A stretch of DNA of 64,000 nucleotides, taken from the NCBI GenBank assembly GCA_002256485.1, contig NNSG01000008.1:62001-126000 (forward strand), in the 5' to 3' direction. The notes below the pieces were generated by a model. That model had not been told where the DNA came from and searched no databases. It saw nothing but the letters and a program-made list of their open reading frames with translations. Below are positions 61,008 through 64,000 of the stretch, piece by piece (the first letter of the stretch is position 1; every line of letters starts with the position of its first letter). The position numbers and the translations under genes were made by a program. The stretch comes from Fidelibacterota bacterium 408169 (GTDB lineage: Bacteria; Fidelibacterota; Marinisomatia; Marinisomatales; TCS55).

Positions 61008-64000
61008 ATGATTGACCAACAAGAACGATATTATAATATACTCAAGTTGAACCGCTGGTTTGCAATATCCAGCATTATATTTGCTGCTATTTGGTTGATT
61101 GTGTTTGCGGATGATTATAATCGTCCGTGGAAAAAGTTTCAAAAAGCTTTTCGCATACTTGAAACTGAACATATTAAAAATGATGTTTCTCTATTGGAGA
61201 ATAATTTACAGAATAACTCTGAATATTTGAATTTGGTTGAATCATTAACTACTGCAGAAAAATTTCTTAAGGAAAAAACGGATGAAATCGATCAGTTAGA
61301 ACAAAAAATTGATGAGTATGAAGCTCAAAAATATTCTATAAATCAAAAGTATCAGTTTGCAAAGGCTGAATACGATGTAGCAAAATATGAAATGGATCAA
61401 GCGAATCATGGATATGGTGATATTGAGGTAGCTATAAAAAAACTAAATGAATTAGATCATTTGGCAAGTGGTTATAAACTAGATCTGGAAGAAATTGATA
61501 AAACTATTAGTGGATTCAATGGTCAATTAAAATTATTATACACGGACAAAAAATCGATTAATGATCAATTAAGTATAATAACTCGTAAAAAAGATTTAAA
61601 ATCTCGAAAATTATCTAAAGTGGATCCTGAATCCATGACCTTCTCCAATAAAATTGCAAATATAGTTAGAGATTTACCCATACTTGATTTTATTGATCCG
61701 TATTATGAAATAAAACAAGTTGTAGTAAGTGACTTGGAAGAAGATTTGGTTTTTATGGGAATGCCGAAAGTGGACAGATGTATGACATGCCACGTTAGTA
61801 TTGACAAAAAAGGGTTTGAAGATGCTCCGCAACCTTTTACGACTCATCCAAAATTAGATTTAATGGTTGGAGCAAATTCAAATCATCCCTTAAGCGAATA
61901 TGGGTGTACTTCGTGTCATAGTGGACGAGGTAGAGGGACAGGTTTTATTACAACAGCCCATTCTCCATCAAGCGATGAGCAAGCTCAAGAATGGGAAGAA
62001 AAATATGATTGGCATCTGTTACATCATTGGGATACTCCCATGCTACCCATACAATATGTAGAATCGTCATGTTATAAATGCCATAGTGGAACCATGCCAG
62101 TCAAAGATGCGCCAACCTTAAGTCTGGGGTTGGCAATTGTTGAAAAAGGGGGCTGTTTTGGATGCCACCAGATTGATCGCTGGGAAGAAACCCCGAAACC
62201 CGGCCCAGGTTTAAGAAAAATTGCTGATAAAACAACGAAAGAATTCGCTTATAAATGGATCAATGCTCCACGAAATTTCCGTTACGGTACATGGATGCCC
62301 CACTTTTTCAATCAGATTAATACAAATGATGAATCTTCATTAAAACGTTCAAATCAAGAAATCCATGCAATTGTTCATTATTTGTTTGAAAATAGTGAAT
62401 CTTATAAAATGAATAAAGTCCCTATAAAAGGGGATCCGGATAGTGGAGAATTGTTGGTTAAAAGTTTAGGTTGTATGGGGTGTCATCGCATGGAAGAAGA
62501 TTCAAATGAAAACGGTAAACCATCATTTGATGGAATGCGAATTCAACAAGGACCTAATTTGATTTATTTAGGTTCTAAAACAAATCAGCAATGGGTTTAT
62601 AACTGGATTCAAAATCCACAAAGTTATCATCCAGATACAAAAATGCCTGACTTACGCTTAACAAAACAGGAGGCAGCAGATATATCCTCCTATCTTATTT
62701 CAAATGAAAATGTTGAATTTGATTCACAATTAATACCTGAATTAGATCTAAATGAACTGGATCAAATTGTTGTTTCGTTTTTAGAACAAACAAAACGGAA
62801 AACGGAAGTAGATGCTGAATTAGCGTCATGGGATATAAACGAAAAATTAAGCTTTGCAGGTTCAAAACTCATTCGTCATTATGGATGCTTTAGCTGTCAT
62901 GATATAGATGGTTTTGAAAATGCAAAACCAATCGGTACACCTCTGACTTTTGAGGGAAGCAAACTCATTACAAAATTAGACTTTGGATTTATGCATGACG
63001 AAATAGATCATACAAAATGGGATTGGTTCAATTTAAAGTTAGAAAATCCAAGAATCTATGATATGATTCCTCAGGATGAGGGAAACTACTCGCTTAAGGT
63101 TAAACGCCCATTAGAAAAATTAAGAATGCCTCATTTTGATTTAAACGAAGACGAGTTAAATGCCATAGTAACTGTTATAATGGGTTTTGTAAAAGATGAA
63201 ATTCCATCAACAAAATTACCGGAAAGAACGACTCGTAATTTAATCGTTGAAGAAGGGGAAAGGCTTCTCCAAACCTATAACTGTAAGGGGTGTCATTCAA
63301 TAGACGGTGATGGCGGTTCTATAAAACCATCGGTTGCGAATTGGCTTAGTTTAATCGCAGATCAGGTTACAGCAGAAGATGCTAGTCTTGTACAGTCGTT
63401 TTCTCCGCCTATGTTGGATACAGAAGGACGAAAAATTCAACCTGATTGGTTGTATAAATTCTTTAAAAACCCTATAATGATTCGACCTAATTTGCAAACC
63501 CGGATGCCAACTTTCTCGATGATTTCGGATGAAGATTGGAATAAGATTATAAAATATTTTCAGTATAAAGATGGCCAAATGCTGGCATATGAAAATAAAA
63601 TACATGTTAGCAAAAATTCCAATTCATATAAAGCTGGAATAGTTATTCAAGATTTAGGAGCCTGTGCAAATTGTCATTTTTATGGTAGTCAAAAGCCAAA
63701 ACAAGCTGCTTTAACATGGGCGCCAAATCTAGTTTTAGCGAAGGATAGGTTACGTGCTGATTGGTTATTGGGATTTTTTAGGAATCCACAGGATATAATG
63801 CCGGGGACTAAAATGCCAGCTCCTTATATACCTACTGAAGAACCTAAAGATGATGTAGTGGCAAATTGGGGACGTGCTGTGGCAAATATGGATGGTGACT
63901 CTACAAAGCTTTATCAGGGGCTCGTAGATTATCTTTGGGAACTTCATGGAAAAGAAGACATTACGAGAATTGTACAAGATCACTTAAAAGAAGTTGGATA
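61008..64000 (+). CDS. octaheme (or more) c-type cytochrome with coiled coil (partial)
   Basis: Open from the ATG at 61008 to the window edge, 997 codons plus two bases, stop not reached. A membrane helix at about 16-36 (LNRWFAISSIIFAAIWLIVF), then a long coiled coil (about 45-205; E/K/L-rich) and eight CXXCH sites: CMTCH 258, CTSCH 300, CYKCH 355, CFGCH 383, CMGCH 489, CFSCH 627, CKGCH 759, CANCH 886. Repeats such as P..MP.....QQ... (TKMPDLRL, TRMPTFSM, TKMPAPYI) supply axial Met. It follows the b genes by 10 bp, so it is the likely electron acceptor, in place of cytochrome c1 or f. Confidence 0.92.
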   Translation, partial: MIDQQERYYNILKLNRWFAISSIIFAAIWLIVFADDYNRPWKKFQKAFRILETEHIKNDVSLLENNLQNNSEYLNLVESLTTAEKFLKEKTDEIDQLEQKIDEYEAQKYSINQKYQFAKAEYDVAKYEMDQANHGYGDIEVAIKKLNELDHLASGYKLDLEEIDKTISGFNGQLKLLYTDKKSINDQLSIITRKKDLKSRKLSKVDPESMTFSNKIANIVRDLPILDFIDPYYEIKQVVVSDLEEDLVFMGMPKVDRCMTCHVSIDKKGFEDAPQPFTTHPKLDLMVGANSNHPLSEYGCTSCHSGRGRGTGFITTAHSPSSDEQAQEWEEKYDWHLLHHWDTPMLPIQYVESSCYKCHSGTMPVKDAPTLSLGLAIVEKGGCFGCHQIDRWEETPKPGPGLRKIADKTTKEFAYKWINAPRNFRYGTWMPHFFNQINTNDESSLKRSNQEIHAIVHYLFENSESYKMNKVPIKGDPDSGELLVKSLGCMGCHRMEEDSNENGKPSFDGMRIQQGPNLIYLGSKTNQQWVYNWIQNPQSYHPDTKMPDLRLTKQEAADISSYLISNENVEFDSQLIPELDLNELDQIVVSFLEQTKRKTEVDAELASWDINEKLSFAGSKLIRHYGCFSCHDIDGFENAKPIGTPLTFEGSKLITKLDFGFMHDEIDHTKWDWFNLKLENPRIYDMIPQDEGNYSLKVKRPLEKLRMPHFDLNEDELNAIVTVIMGFVKDEIPSTKLPERTTRNLIVEEGERLLQTYNCKGCHSIDGDGGSIKPSVANWLSLIADQVTAEDASLVQSFSPPMLDTEGRKIQPDWLYKFFKNPIMIRPNLQTRMPTFSMISDEDWNKIIKYFQYKDGQMLAYENKIHVSKNSNSYKAGIVIQDLGACANCHFYGSQKPKQAALTWAPNLVLAKDRLRADWLLGFFRNPQDIMPGTKMPAPYIPTEEPKDDVVANWGRAVANMDGDSTKLYQGLVDYLWELHGKEDITRIVQDHLKEVG

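Overview
The window is an AT-rich chromosomal segment of a Gram-negative, non-photosynthetic marine-type bacterium, most likely of the Marinimicrobia (SAR406, Neomarinimicrobiota) group or a close FCB relative. This rests on five extracellular proteins carrying the C-terminal sorting signature [YF]PNPFNP of type IX-like secretion (at 1-1329 minus, 6324-7139 minus, 13636-15114, 40275-41747 and 54235-57441), on lipoproteins and outer-membrane barrels, and on gene orders such as DUF1800-DUF1501 and parAB-M23-bactofilin-atp. No rRNA or species marker is present, so the placement is an inference.

Layout. 1-4909 (minus): a DUF1501 protein cut by the window edge, its DUF1800 partner, and a small set of envelope and hydrolase genes. 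5003-9508: small membrane protein, UPF0145, an FKBP isomerase, then an accessory patch holding the 3' remnant of a sorted protein, a solitary 36-nt repeat whose core equals the crRNA handle of type V-A (Cas12a) CRISPR systems, a DUF4143 ATPase, tRNA-Arg with a duplicated end, and a small two-repeat protein with its own promoter region and terminator. 9549-13404: a tight five-gene operon with three small c-type heme proteins (one predicted to be an outer-membrane barrel with an N-terminal heme site), a lipoprotein and a BamA-like barrel. 13636-24702: DUF1566 protein, PlsY, DUF502, methyltransferase, DMT permease, SecDF, YwiC-like, and threonine degradation (tdh, unknown, kbl). 24839-36623: a Cys-motif protein, parAB, M23 peptidase, bactofilin and a complete F-type ATP synthase operon (atpZ/I-like, B, E, F, H, A, G, D, C). 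36695-53971: AspS, exported PCMT, sirtuin, a nucleosidase, a GerW/CBS/DUF2953 set, TatT-like protein, PhoH, thiolase, acyl-CoA dehydrogenase, IlvE, NusB, SecA. 54235-64000: a large cohesin-like secreted protein, tRNA-Leu and a respiratory operon: HEAT protein, Rieske protein, cytochrome b6-type subunit, subunit IV-like protein and a large eight-heme cytochrome that runs off the right edge.

The most unusual features are insertions. Between atpG and atpD sits a four-helix-bundle (S23-type) gene flanked by inverted GAGTC-rich repeats, and that gene is itself split by a roughly 290-bp element that is little more than a GIY-YIG nuclease gene between inverted ends (CCCCGTGAAATA / TATTTCACAGGGG). 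The atpA-atpG and atpD-atpC gaps also carry repeat-like DNA, so the F1 part of the operon looks like a repeated landing site. The second locus of note is the solitary Cas12a-type repeat, which lies exactly where a secreted-protein gene is broken. The third is a heme-rich envelope: the 9549-12112 operon and the b6-type complex with a conserved heme-ci cysteine, no PEWY glutamate and an octaheme cytochrome.
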